This document shows positions 33,569-44,049 of a DNA stretch of 64,000 bases, one piece after another. A model generated the notes under the pieces. That model worked only from the letters and a program-made list of their open reading frames with translations, did not search any database and had not been told where the DNA came from. Location of the stretch: contig WOAB01000568.1 in assembly GCA_027886185.1 (NCBI GenBank), forward strand, positions 13,648,501 through 13,712,500, written 5' to 3'. The stretch comes from Rheum nobile. Lineage: Eukaryota; Streptophyta; Magnoliopsida; Caryophyllales; Polygonaceae. How positions within the stretch are numbered: position 1 is the first letter of the stretch; every line of letters starts with the position of its first letter. Made by a program: the position numbers and the translations under genes.

Positions 33569-36239
33569 ATGGATTCTGGTAAGTTAATCTTGCTTTTGTA
33601 GTTGTACGGTTTCTAGGGTTTTAGACTTCCTATACAATTTATTCAACATGGATTCGTCTCGCATTTGGACAATCTATAGAATCATAATATTCAATTGATT
33701 CCTTATGGCGTTTCTATTGTGTTCTTTGGCAGATTCGTTTTCACGTTTTCATAGTTAGGTTTTGTCAATCATAATATTCAATTCTGTTTTTCTTCGTGTT
33801 TACAGTCGTCTTTTCTGATGTTTTTCCATTGATTGCTCGTGTGAACTCGATTTATATTTTGTTTGCTCTGTGTTGTGTATTGTGTTTCTGTGTTATATCT
33901 ATTTGATTGTGCTCGATTGTTTTGAACCTATACCTTATACAATTGAACCTCATTTGCTGTATGTCCTGTATGTTTGCAGTGCCTGGAAGTGGGTCTGTTA
34001 GTGCTAGTGGTAGTGTATCCTTGGATCAGAGTTCTCCTAGTTCATATCCAAGTGATTCGGACACTGAGATGTCATCGGATTTATCCGTTACGCGATTATC
34101 TCAAGGTGGATCGGTGTACCACATTCCAATCTGTGTTGATTCTCTGAAACCAGTTGTTGGTATGTTGTTCGGGTCATTGGGGGAAGCGATTGATTTTTAC
34201 AAGGCATATGCACTGGAATGTGGCTTTGTTGTGAGGCTCGGCGGATCACGCATGGCAGGAGATGTGGTTGCACTGAAGTACTTGCATTGCACCAGACAGG
34301 GTTTTAAAACTGGCCAGAACAACACAAAGCGCATGCGCCGACGTCCTTCAAACAGAGTTGGTTGTAAGGCGAAACTCACCCTCACTTTTCTGGGCAACCA
34401 GGGCTATAAAGTAACAGCGTTTGAAGATCGCCACACTCATGAAATGGTTGTTGGTAAGGATAAACAATTTATGAAGTCTATGAGGAAGCTGGACTTTGGA
34501 CATAAAAAGTTTGTGATGGATTGTGAGAAAGCCCACATCGGTCCAGTCAGGTCTCATAGGATATTCAAGGAACTCGTGGGCGGCTACTCCCAAGTTGGTG
34601 CATCAGCTGTTGACTTCAAGACTACCGGCGAGATATGTTGGCTTACATAGGTGGTTCCGATGCTCAGATGACGATCAACCGTCTGTTCAACAAAAAAGAA
34701 CTCTGCCCTGCGTTCTTCTTTGAGTACGACGTGGATTCTTGTGATCGTTTGACACATTTATTTTGGGTTGATCCTGTGTCTCACAAGAACTTCTCTCTCT
34801 TCGGCGACGTTGTATCGTTTGATGCTACGTACCGTACCAACAGGTTATTTTCTATCCTTCTTCATTACATTATTCTTGTTCTATTTTACAGTGCAACCAG
34901 CCTTCAATTTAATGTTTTTCGTTCTTTTAATGTTAAGTTCATTGGATGAACCTCTTAGTTATATTGAATGAACCTCTCTGTTGAAACTGATGAACCTCGT
35001 ATACAAACTGATGAACCTAGTGTGAAATCCAATCCTATTGCTATCTACATATTCCAGTCTGTTTGCTGAGGTCCCAAATGAACCTGCAAGACAATACCAA
35101 TGAACCTGGTCCATTTTTGAAGTGTCTAACCTATTCTATTTCTGATGAACCTGTTACTTATACTCAATGAACCTGTTAGTTGTAAATGATGAACCTCTTA
35201 GTTATATTGAATGAACCTCTCTGTTGAAACTGATGAACCTCGTATACAAACTGATAAACCTATTGTGAAATCCAATCCTATTGTGAAATCCAATCCTATT
35301 GCTATCTACATATTCCAGTCTGTTTGCTGAGGTCCCAAATGAACCTGCAAGACAGCACCAATGAACCTGGTCCATTTTTGAAGTGTCTAACCTATTCTAT
35401 TTCTGATGAACCTGTTACTTATACTCAATGAACCTGTTAGTTGTAAATGATGAACCTCTTAGTTATATTGAATGAACCTCTTTGTTGAAACTGATGAACC
35501 TCGTATACAAACTGATGAACCTAGTGTGAAATCCAATCCTATTGCTATCTACATATTCCAGTCTGTTTGCTGAGGTCCCAAATGAACCTGCAAGACAGCA
35601 CCAATGAACCTGGTCCATTTTTGAAGTATGTAACCTATTCTATTTCTGATGAACCTGTTACTTATACTCAATGAACCTGTTAGTTATAAATGATGAACCT
35701 CTTAGTTATATTGAATGAACCTCTCTGTTGAAACTGATGAACCTCGTATACAAACTGATGAACCTAGGTATGTCCTTGCACGCTGGACCATGGATGCCAC
35801 TATTAGACCGGTGTTCACTATCGACAACACCGTTGTGACTCAGTGTGTGGCCCTTGAAGAGCGTGAGGCGGTCATGAATGAGGTGATTTCTGACTTTTAT
35901 AGCTGTGTGGGGCTATTGGAGGACAAGCCGGACCTCATGAAACAGTTTTCGGTTCTGCTTAAGGAGAAAAAGGCGTCTCTGCTGTCTGGAAGTGGTGCTT
36001 CATCTAGTTCTGGCGCATCGAACCTAGAGCAGCTTCAGTCTTATGCCGGAGTTAAAGTACCTTCAGTCATTAATGTGCTGCCACCAGAGCAAGCCAAGAA
36101 CAAAGGAAGCGGGTCGCGTATCCGGAGTGGAAGAGAAATTTATATTGCTTTGAACCGTGCAGGGCAAAGGTGTTGTGGCAGATGCAACAAGTTAGCCACT
36201 CACAATAGTCGCACTTGCACTGAAGTGGTGGACTCTTAG
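33569..36239 (+). pseudogene. FAR1/FHY3-like transposase pseudogene of MULE-2
   Basis: Exon 1 (33569-33578) has the start codon and joins exon 2 (33980-34843) in phase. Exon 2 holds a FAR1-type DNA-binding domain (FYKAYALECGFVVRLG, CTRQGFK, RVGCKAKL, EDRHTHEM) and the entry to the MULE transposase domain (RLTHLFWVDPVSHKNFSLFG then FDATYRTN). A one-base deletion near 34628 shifts the frame, so this exon reads in two frames. The final exon (35768-36239) resumes at RYVLARWTMDA and ends with a knuckle-like CCGRCNKLATHNSRTC. The catalytic core and SWIM finger between DATYRTN and YVLARW are missing, replaced by motif-rich DNA. Confidence 0.8.
34844..35767 (+). repeat. TGAACCT array with 240-260 bp higher-order repeat
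   Basis: This intron-like stretch separates the two halves of the FAR1-like gene. Three full copies and a partial fourth of a unit starting GATGAACCTCTTAGTTATAT lie at about 34946, 35187, 35450 and 35692. The unit includes the non-motif segment CCAATCCTATTGCTATCTAC. Each unit holds about ten TGAACCT motifs. The closing acceptor AACCTAG is itself part of a motif copy. Confidence 0.85.
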
Positions 36240-37877
36240 TGCTCTTCAGTATTTTTCGATTCCATTTTTTTTTTTTGCTTACGTTTGCTGAACTTTTAAG
36301 AATTTTGAGGAGTTCACGTACGCCACTCTGGTAAACAGCATTAAGAGTTCAAATTGCTCGTGCTAATTCTAGATCATACATCATTTCGTCTTATTTCTCG
36401 GTCAGGATTATACTGTATTCATCGGATGATCCTCTTATGAAAGGAGTTCATTACATTCTTTCATTGGTGCAGGTATTGTTTGAGTTCCAATCCATAAACC
36501 TGTTAGTTTCAGTGTATGAACCTATCAGTTGAAGCATATGAACCTGTTAGTTCCAATCAATGAACCTGTTAGTTGTAGCTGATGAACCTAGTATTTATAC
36601 TCAATGAACCTCCATGCAAAAAATGATGAACCTACAAGACACCACCAATGAACCTGGTCGATTTTTGAATTGTACAAACTATATCCATGTGTGATGATCC
36701 TGTTTCTTATACTCAATGAACCCGTTAGTAATACATGATGAACCTGTTACTTATACTGAATGCACCTGCATGCGTAAAGTAATGAACCTGCAAGACAACC
36801 CGAATGAACCTGGTCGGTTTTTGAAGTGTACAACCTATTCAATGTGTGATGAACCTGTTTCTTATATTCAATGAACCTGTTAGTTGTAAATGATGAACCT
36901 GTTACTTATACTCAATGAACCTGTTAGTTATACATAATGAACCTGTTACTTATACTCGATGAACCTGTTTCTTATACTCAATGAACCTGCATGCAAAAAT
37001 TAATGAACCTGTAAGACACCACCACCGAACCTGGTATATTTTTGAAGTGTACAACCTATTCCATGTGTGATGAACCTGTTACTTATACTCAATGAACCTG
37101 TTAGTTGTAAATGATGAACCTGTTTCTTATACTCAATGAACCTGTTAGTTATACATGATGAACCTGTTTCTTATACTCAATGAACCTGCATGCAAAAATT
37201 AATGAACCTGCAAGACATCTCCAATGAACCTGGTATATTTTTGAAGTGTACAACCTATTCCATGTGTGATGAACCTGTTAGTTATACATGATGAACCTGT
37301 TAGTTGTAAATGATGAACCTGTTACTTATACTCAATGAACCTGTTAGTTATACATGATGAACCCGTTACTTATACTCAATGAACCAATGAACCTGCATGA
37401 AAAAATTAATGAACCTGCATGACACCACCAATGAACGTGGTATATTTTTGAAGTGTACAACCTATTCCATGTGTGATGAACCTGTTACTTATACTCAATG
37501 AACCTGTTAGTTGTAAATGATGAACCTATTACTTATACTCAATGAACATGTTAGTTATACATGATGAACCTGTTTCTTATACTCAATGAACCAATGAACC
37601 TGCATGAGAAAATTAATGAACCTGCAAGACAACACCAATGAACCTGTAATAAAAACTCGATGAACCTGCTAATATATTGAAGTCTTCATCCTACTTTAGG
37701 CAATTAATCAAGTGATTAGTGCTATCTTTTAGTATCATTGTACCCAATTCAGCAATCATACATTTACCGAAACCATACAATCAACCTAGTATCATTCTAA
37801 CGAAAAGTGTAACAATCATCCAATGTTCATACATAGGGTCCTTCAGGGTTGTCTTTAATGGTCTGAAGTGTCTTTTC
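36240..37877. repeat. Spacer between convergent MULE-2 genes, TGAACCT array
   Basis: From about 36490 to 37680, dozens of TGAACCTGTTA(G/C)TTAT(A/G) units recur with 20-25 base spacing, grouped into blocks of about 230-250 bases marked by TTTTTGAAGTGTACAACC. The first 200 bases are the 3' flank of the transposase gene. No coding sequence of its own is seen. Confidence 0.85.
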
Positions 37878-38165
37878 TCATATTTCATTAGCTTCGGAGG
37901 TGATGATGGTATGTACGTATTTGATTCTCAGCTCTTCAATGGCCTTCTTCTTGTTCTTGTTGTTCATCTGGTCCTCCCATTTCTCATTTGGCACGCCCAT
38001 GTACTTCTCCATGTATCGCATGATAAACACCCTAGAGTTTTGCTCTTCTGCACCATCAGACTGGACCGGTAGAGGAATCAATTATGGCTTATGCTATGCA
38101 GATTCAAGGTCGCTTGCTCTCTTGGCCAAGTGATTCTGGTTGAGGTAAATTTCAGTCATGTGTAT
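37878..38165 (-). other. Last exon: C48-like C-terminus
   Basis: It encodes NSRVFIMRYMEKYMG and ELRIKYVHTIITSEANEI before TGA at 37878-37880. Two stops (TAG and TAA, at about 38092 and 38080) precede the conserved part. The position of the nucleophile Cys is Ser. Confidence 0.65.
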
Positions 38166-38488
38166 CTGCAGACAAGATATAAAGACAACAAATGAATTTT
38201 AACCCAAACAGACAAAAAACATTGTCAACAACACAATTTAACTGTTGGTTCAAGTCAAACCAATGAACCTGCATGAGAAAACTAATGAACCTACAAGACA
38301 ACACCAATGAACCTGGTCGATTTTTGAAGGGGTATAACATATTCTATGTCTGATGAACCTGTTACTTATACTCAATGAACCTGGTAGTTGTAAATGATGA
38401 ACCTAGTAGTTCTAACTCATGAACCCAATGCTTGGACAGAGTACACTCACTAGTAACAACACAATTTAATCAACTATTGTACACTTAC

Positions 38489-38626
38489 AATCTTCTGAAT
38501 TGCTTCCTTATAGAGCTCCATATCACCGTTGTTCGGCACACTGTCTAGCACATGAATGCTTTTACTCTTAATGTTCATGGCAATGAGAAAGTAACGGTCA
38601 TTGTGGATTAGGACCGGTACTAAAGC
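38489..38626 (-). other. C48-like exon with His and Asp positions
   Basis: A 46-codon exon in phase 0 reads ALVPVLIHNDRYFLIAMN and HVLDSVPNNGD. The catalytic His that precedes an aromatic residue in Ulp1 proteases appears to be Arg; one A-to-G change in a CAT/CAC codon would suffice. Confidence 0.65.
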
Positions 38627-38729
38627 CTGTAATAATGCGTTTAGTTAGTGACGTTTGAAATTAACTCACAAAAAATTATTAATAGAATAAATTCAAAAAC
38701 AGGCAAGCTTAGACTAGTAATAAATTTAC

Positions 38730-38825
38730 CATGTCTATGTCCTTTAATTTTCTTCCATGCACCTCAGCCACGGCGTTGTTGAAGTTCCTCATGAACTCGC
38801 CCAGTTGATCTTTCAAGGTTACATT
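38730..38825 (-). other. 32-codon exon of the MULE-2 Ulp1 gene
   Basis: It encodes NVTLKDQLGEFMRNFNNAVA followed by EVHGRKLKDIDM, in phase 0 with GT/AG boundaries and no stop. Confidence 0.65.
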
Positions 38826-39015
38826 CTGTTTCACCATTTCATGATTTTTTGTTAGTATACGCGAATTATATATTCAAGCCACAACCTGGACAGATAAATT
38901 GTTGAACTTATAGGACTTCACTTTTCATATGATGAACCTCATTTTATTAATTGTTGAAACTCATACTATATATTCATGCCGCTTATTCTTTTAACTTTTA
39001 ACCATTTTTACTTAC

Positions 39016-39184
39016 CATTTGGTATACATACAGGAATGCTCTGCTGGGCTTGTTGCTGCTTTTTACCTCCTCATTAGTGTTCAGAATGGTTGACCAAGCA
39101 TCAATTGCTTTGTAGTGGATGTCCACATCCATTGCCAACTCCATTCCGGAGACTTTCAGCGACTTGTGTTTGAAGAGCACCTCA
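39016..39184 (-). other. Exon with conserved KSLKVSGMELAMDV segment
   Basis: It completes a split Gly codon and encodes EVLFKHKSLKVSGMELAMDV and AIDAWSTILNTNEE. It is open throughout. This region lies just before the peptidase part in relatives. Confidence 0.65.
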
Positions 39185-39295
39185 CTATTCAATTGCATAG
39201 AAACAAAAGTGTTATGCAGTAGTAAACCTTTATCTCTAATATTTTGCATAATAATAAAATAAAATAAAATATGTCAGAATGTATGTATATCTTAC

Positions 39296-40328
39296 CCTCC
39301 TATGCTGCAGTGGTTACAATAGTTGTGCATCACGATTGCCTTCTTTGGTCTATTGGCAAAGATGTCGACAGTGCGGCTTTTGTAGGGGCTTCTGAGCTTT
39401 TCCCCAAGTTTCTTGTGCCTTGGCCCGTGAACTACATCAGCATCAGCCACCACTTGTTTCCCCTTGCCCTTTTCGTTTGCCTTTTCCGCTTCAGCGAGCT
39501 CCTTGTCCTTCTGTGCAGCAGCCACTGCTTGTTCTTCATCCATCGCTTCCGCAACACCAATTTCTTGTACCTCCTCTGACCCTATGAGCACTTCCTTCTC
39601 GTTGTGTGAATCAGGCACTGAAGGTTCTTCATCATCGTCTTTCTCAGTTTTAACGTCATCCATCTCCTCTGAACTTATTAGCTTGAATCATGGAATTGTC
39701 AAATCTGGAGACTTTCTGGCCTTCTCCCTGGTTGTTGGTGTTGGGGGTGTTGGTGCGGGGGGGTGTTGGTGTTGGGGGTGTTCGTGTTGGTGCGGGGGGG
39801 TGTTGGTGCTGGGGGTGTTGGTGCGGGGGGTGTTGGTTCCTTGTCCTTAGTACCAACAACAATCTCCTGCGCAGTGCCTTGCGCCCTCTCTTTCTCCAGC
39901 TGTTGAACTTCATCTCTTTCCTCCTCTCTGTCACTGAGCACGTCAATGTACTCATTCATAACTGTGTTTACATCCTCCCAATTTTGTGTGGTATCAATGC
40001 CCTGTGTTGCCTTAGAAGTGGAAGGTTCAACATTTGAGAAGTTGATCTTTTCTTTTGAAGCATCAGCCTTCTGCACCTGTCTCAAGCATTCTATGAGCTG
40101 TGGATCGCTCCAGAAAGGGTGGTCGGCATCATTCCATATCTTCTCAAATTCGCTTATTTCCTCTTCCTCGGCCTTTTTGTTGCCAATCAGCGTTTGGGCT
40201 GTTTTGATCATGCTCTTGACCTTGGGCTCTGCATTGAATTCATTTGGCAAGTTTTCCATCATGGCAGTGAGTTTCAACATTTCGTTGGCCACTACAATTT
40301 GTTGTTTGGTGAAGTTATTAAGCCAGTC
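39296..40328 (-). other. Linker exon with Pro-rich tandem repeat
   Basis: It opens DWLNNFTKQQIV and includes SEFEKIWNDADHPFWSDPQL. It then passes through a PAPTPPAPTPP-type repeat encoded by the G-rich tandem tract at 39729-39842, where the frame is lost, and resumes as MDDVKTEKDDDEEPSVPDSH. The three overlapping minus-strand ORFs here are pieces of one exon in different frames. Confidence 0.65.
39729..39842. repeat. G-rich tandem repeat, possible G-quadruplex
   Basis: Units of GGGGGTGTTGGTG with runs of five to seven G on the plus strand recur about eight times. On the coding (minus) strand it gives Pro/Thr repeats. Multiple spaced G-runs satisfy the simple sequence rule for G-quadruplex formation, and slippage here explains the frameshifts in the exon. 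Confidence 0.75.
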
Positions 40329-40458
40329 CTGCATACAAGACAACAAGTTTATGTGAACCTTAACTATAAATGAACCTCAATCTGTAAATTAATGAACCTT
40401 GCTGTGTAAACTGATGAACCCACTATACTATTTTTTGGACATGAAGCTTGATGTTTAC

Positions 40459-40659
40459 CTGTAGCTTGTTATTCATGTATGGATGTTCTCTTCCCTCTTT
40501 TGATGGTGTTGGGTCTTGAAGAGTTCCTAATTCAAATCCTCCACTCTTTATCTCCCTCATCTCCCTTTCTTCCAAACTCTCATCTGTCCATCCTAGGTAC
40601 ACTGGTGTATTATTGGGGTTTGTATTTCCGAAGACAGATACCCTGTCTAAATACAACAA
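40459..40659 (-). other. 67-codon exon of the MULE-2 Ulp1 gene
   Basis: It encodes LLYLDRVSVFGN, YLGWTDESLEEREMREIKSG and GFELGTL, in phase 0 at both ends with no stop. The YLDRV motif is a common marker in plant transposon-borne Ulp1-like proteins. Confidence 0.7.
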
Positions 40660-41379
40660 CTGCATAGAAGTTCATACATACATTAGTATACACATGACAT
40701 GGAAAGTAATACACAGTAGTAGATGTTACTTATACTCAATGAACCTGTTACTTATTCTCAATGAACCTGGTAGTTGTAAATGATGAACCTAGTAGTTATA
40801 ACTCATGAACCCAATGCTTGGTCAGAGTTCACTCACTACTAACTGTTGCTACAAGTCAAAACAAATGAACCTGCATGAAAAAATTAATGAACCTACAAGA
40901 TAGCACCAATGAACCTGGTCGATTCTTGAAGTATATAAGCTATTCTATGTCTGATGAACCTGTTCCTTATACTCAATGAACCTGTTAGTTGTAAATGATG
41001 AACCTAGCAGTTATAACTAATGAACCCAATGCTTGGACAAAGTACACTCACTACTAAATGTTGCTATAAGTCAAACCAATGAACCTGCATTAGAAACTAA
41101 ATGAACCTGCAAGGTAGCCCCAATGAACCTGGTCGATTTTTGAAGTGTATAACTTATTCTATGTCTGATGACCCTGTTCCTTATACTCAATGAACCTGTT
41201 AGTTGTAAATGATGAACCTAGTAGTTATAACTAATGAACCCAATGCTTGGACAGAGTACAGTCACTACTAAATGTTGCTACAAGTCAAAACCAATGATCC
41301 TGCATTAGAAACTAAATGAACCTGCAAGACACAGTAGTGGATGTTTTTTACAAAAAAAAATTAAACAAGAGTTTTTTAC
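40660..41379 (-). repeat. Intron with TGAACCT array
   Basis: Blocks at about 40730, 40870 and 41070-41340 repeat TGAACCTGTTAGTTGTAAATG, TGAACCTGGTCGATT and ATGAACCCAATGCTTGGAC with a higher-order period near 190 bases. All are in the same plus-strand orientation as in the transposase gene. Confidence 0.8.
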
Positions 41380-42693
41380 CACAAGGAAGACGATTGGGCC
41401 TCTGAAGAACCTCTCTTTCTTGGCCTTCCATTCGGTTGTCATATGAGGCAAGACACTTATTACAAACCGACACCAGTTGTATCTCTTTGCGTCCTCAACG
41501 TTGCTGATCATCATGTGCTGAAGAATAGTTCCTTTTTGGTTGCTCTCGACGAGGACAGACATGAACATGACGAGGAACAGCCTTTTGAACTAGAGTTTGT
41601 CGGTGCAGGTTTTGAGCTTGGCTGCCAGATGACTTGGCCTGATTTGCTTGATGTTGTCGAAATATTCTTTCTATTCCTTTATAATGGCGTCGTCAGCAGC
41701 CTCTTTGCCTTTCGTTTCCACTGTCCTCTGGCCTCTAGGGATCATGAGCACCCTCTGGACTTCATCCTCTGTCACCTTAATGGTGCTGCCATCCCCCATC
41801 TTTATCTCACACTTGACCTCATCATAGTGTTCAAGGATCCAGAATACGAGGCAATGAGGAACTCCTTTAATCTTTAAATCCAGCAAGCTCTCAAATCCCA
41901 TCTCCCTAATCCACACCTTAGCATGTGCCTTCCTATTTTCAGGGATAGCTTCCAGTGCTTTGACAAAGACTTTTGGGATATTTCTAGTGCTCAACCACAT
42001 GTACTGGGAGCCATCGTCTTCTGTCTTTATCTTGAGGTGGGCAGGGATTATCTCCAACTCCTTGTTGTCCTTTGTTTCTCTCTGGTTCTCCTTTTTTTTC
42101 TTGGTGATTAACAGCTTCATCTCTCCTCTTTCCTTCACTATAGCCCATTTTCCTTTGTTGGTCTTCTTGGTTGTTTCTTCCTTGTCAACCTCAATTTTCC
42201 TTTTCCCCTTGTCCTTTCTCCCTTCAATCTCTGTAGTCTTTGGTTTCTTCCTCAAATTTTCCTCAAACTCCTCTTCACTGGAACTCCCTAACTGAACTGC
42301 TGCATCTGGCTGAATTACAGCCATTGACCTTGTGGTTGGTTTTGTTGGTTGTACGTCGTCGGAACCGCCCGATGACGTTGTGTCATTGGTCTCCTACGAA
42401 GATGTTGTGCCACGCTGGAGAAGGTGTTGACTTGCAACGGCTTGTCCCTTCAAAACCTTGTTCCCTGGCTGTCTCTCTCTTAATACTCCTCATCTTTTGT
42501 CTCAGCGTTCTTGTGCCTTTTTTAGTTGGTGTTGTGCTCTTTTGGTGCTGTGTTCTCTTTACAACAGATTTGTTCGCAGAGATTCTCCTTACCAGTGGAA
42601 TGTCATCACTGCTTGTACTCTCTGTACTCTCGTATGGCACCTCAATGTCTTTGTGTGTAATCCTTTTTCGTTGTCGCGATTGTCTAGTTGAGC
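41380..42693 (-). other. Long second exon of the MULE-2 Ulp1 gene
   Basis: It runs from GSTRQSRQRKRITHKDIEV through a Lys-rich region, the MGFESLLDLKIKGVP domain and FKRLFLVMFMSVLVES to FFRGPIVFLV. A small indel near 42380-42400 changes the frame. In-frame TAG codons at 41671-41673 and 41590-41592 each fit loss of a Gln codon. The basic N-terminal part could be nuclear-targeting. Confidence 0.7.
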
Positions 42694-42784
42694 CTGCTAA
42701 GAGAAACAGGACAATTGTAAGACCAACTTCAGACTATGAAGTAAACTGTATCAATACCCTGTTTAAATACAACAACTGCATAGA

Positions 42785-43445
42785 AGTTCATACACTATAA
42801 AAGCAAATGAACCCCCAACACCTAAAATGAACCTCAGAAAAACCTAATGAACCCCCAACACCTAAAACTAACCCCCAACACCTAAAATGAACCTCAGAAA
42901 AACCTAATGAACCCTGTAAAAGCAAATGAACCCCCAACACCTAAAATGAACTTCAGAAAAACATAATGAACCCCCAACACCTAAAATGAACCTCCAACAC
43001 CTAAAATGAACCTCAGAAAAACCTAATGAACTCCCAACACCTAAAATGAACCCCCAACACCTAAAATGAACCCCCAACACCTAAAATGAACCTCAGAAAA
43101 ACCTAATGAACCCTGTAAAAGAAAATGAACCCCCAACACCTAAAATGAACCTCAAAAAAACCTAATGAACCCCCAACACCTAAAATGAACCCCCAACACC
43201 TAAAATGAACCTCAGAAAAACCTAATGAACTCCCAACACCTAAAATGAACCTCAGAAAAACCTAATGAACCCCCAACACCTAAAATGAACCCCCAACACC
43301 TAAAATGAACATCAGAAAAACCTAATGAACCCCCAACACCTAAAATGAATCTCAGAAAAACCTAATGAACCCCCAACACCTAAAATGAACCTCAGAAAAA
43401 CCTAATGAACCTCCAACACCTAAAATGAACCCCAGATAAACGTAA
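42785..43445 (-). repeat. First intron: ATGAACCCCCAACACCTAAA tandem array
   Basis: About 25-30 units alternate ATGAACCCCCAACACCTAAA with ATGAACCTCAGAAAAACCTA. The TGAACC core of MULE-2 is kept but the flanks differ from the TGTTAGTTAT type elsewhere, so this looks like a locally amplified variant. Confidence 0.85.
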
Positions 43446-43739
43446 TTTTTCATCACAAAGGGATGAACTCTTTAAGAAGATAATGAACCTCCAAGTCCCA
43501 GATGAACCTCAGGAAACGACACGAACTTATAATTCTGAAGACAAAAACAATGTCGCAATGAAAAAAAAATACTGAAGAAACCAAAACAGATTCGCTCTGT
43601 GTTTCTAATGGTTCAACAACATTTAAGAAACTTTTGAATCCTTGATTTTTTAGTAATCTATACGTTTTCGTGAAATTGAAACCCTAAATGTGTTATTCGT
43701 ACCTCCAAAGTCCTCTCCACTGTAATCTGTGTCGCTCAT

Positions 43740-44049
43740 GTTGTTTTTCGTTGTATTTTATTGTAATTGTTCAAATCAGAGCGTTTGAGTGCGTCGATTG
43801 GTGTTTTCTTCTTCAACAATGAACGTCTTTCTCAATCGAGTTCTGCTTCTTGTTCAATCGTGGCAAATGGTCTTTCGTCGATTGGTGTTTCGCTCGCCTC
43901 GCTTTCGTCTCTTCAACTGGTGTATATATTTGGTTTCAGAGAGTGTGAGAGGGTCTTGGCGCCGGTTAGGGGTAAGGGCAATCCTGTATTTCCATGTTCA
44001 ATTTCCTCTAAATTACAAGTTTGCCACCGCGTCTCAAATCCCCTGATTA
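43740..44049 (-). other. 5' leader and right end of MULE-2
   Basis: Upstream of the start codon (minus strand) is a GA/CAAT-rich leader without TGAACCT motifs. Plus-strand ORFs of 85-115 codons here have no support. The element end is probably in 43970-44050, where AT-rich flanking DNA begins. Confidence 0.4.

Larger units (their letters stand above)
37878..43739 (-). pseudogene. Ulp1-type gene of MULE-2 with degraded catalytic site
   Basis: Exons on the minus strand are 43739-43703 (start codon, MSDTDYSGEDFG), 42693-41380, 40659-40459, 40328-39296, 39184-39016, 38825-38730, 38626-38489 and 38165-37878. Splice phases agree at every junction examined. The protein has a charged N-terminus, a mobile-domain-like region (MGFESLLDLKIKGVPHCL, KVTEDEVQRVLMIPRG, YNWCRFVISVL, LLYLDRVSVFGN), a Pro-rich linker and a C48-like end. 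In the latter, the usual His-Trp reads RY (HNDRYFLIAMN), Asp is kept in HVLDSVP, and the usual Asp-Cys-Gly reads NSR (QNSRVFIMRYME). Stops and frameshifts occur in exons 2, 4 and the last. It is catalytically dead as read. Confidence 0.75.
33250..44040. mobile_element. MULE-2: FAR1-type transposase plus Ulp1-type gene
   Basis: This repeats the architecture of MULE-1 with unrelated sequence: a transposase gene on the plus strand (33569-36239) converging on a multi-exon Ulp1-type gene on the minus strand (43739-37878). Introns and spacer are full of TGAACCT motifs, all in the same orientation. Boundaries are approximate because neither inverted repeats nor a target duplication were found. Helitron sequence lies on both sides. 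Confidence 0.7.

Noticed and set aside
39464..40356. Plus-strand Ser-rich ORFs of 115-136 codons
   Set aside because: They are antisense shadows of the linker exon on the minus strand.
42240..42800. 186-codon plus-strand ORF
   Set aside because: It is antisense to the second exon of the MULE-2 Ulp1 gene, whose splice phases are consistent.
34946..43445. CRISPR-like look of the regularly spaced TGAACCT units
   Set aside because: Repeats are too short, spacers are themselves repetitive, there are no cas genes, and the context is a plant MULE.
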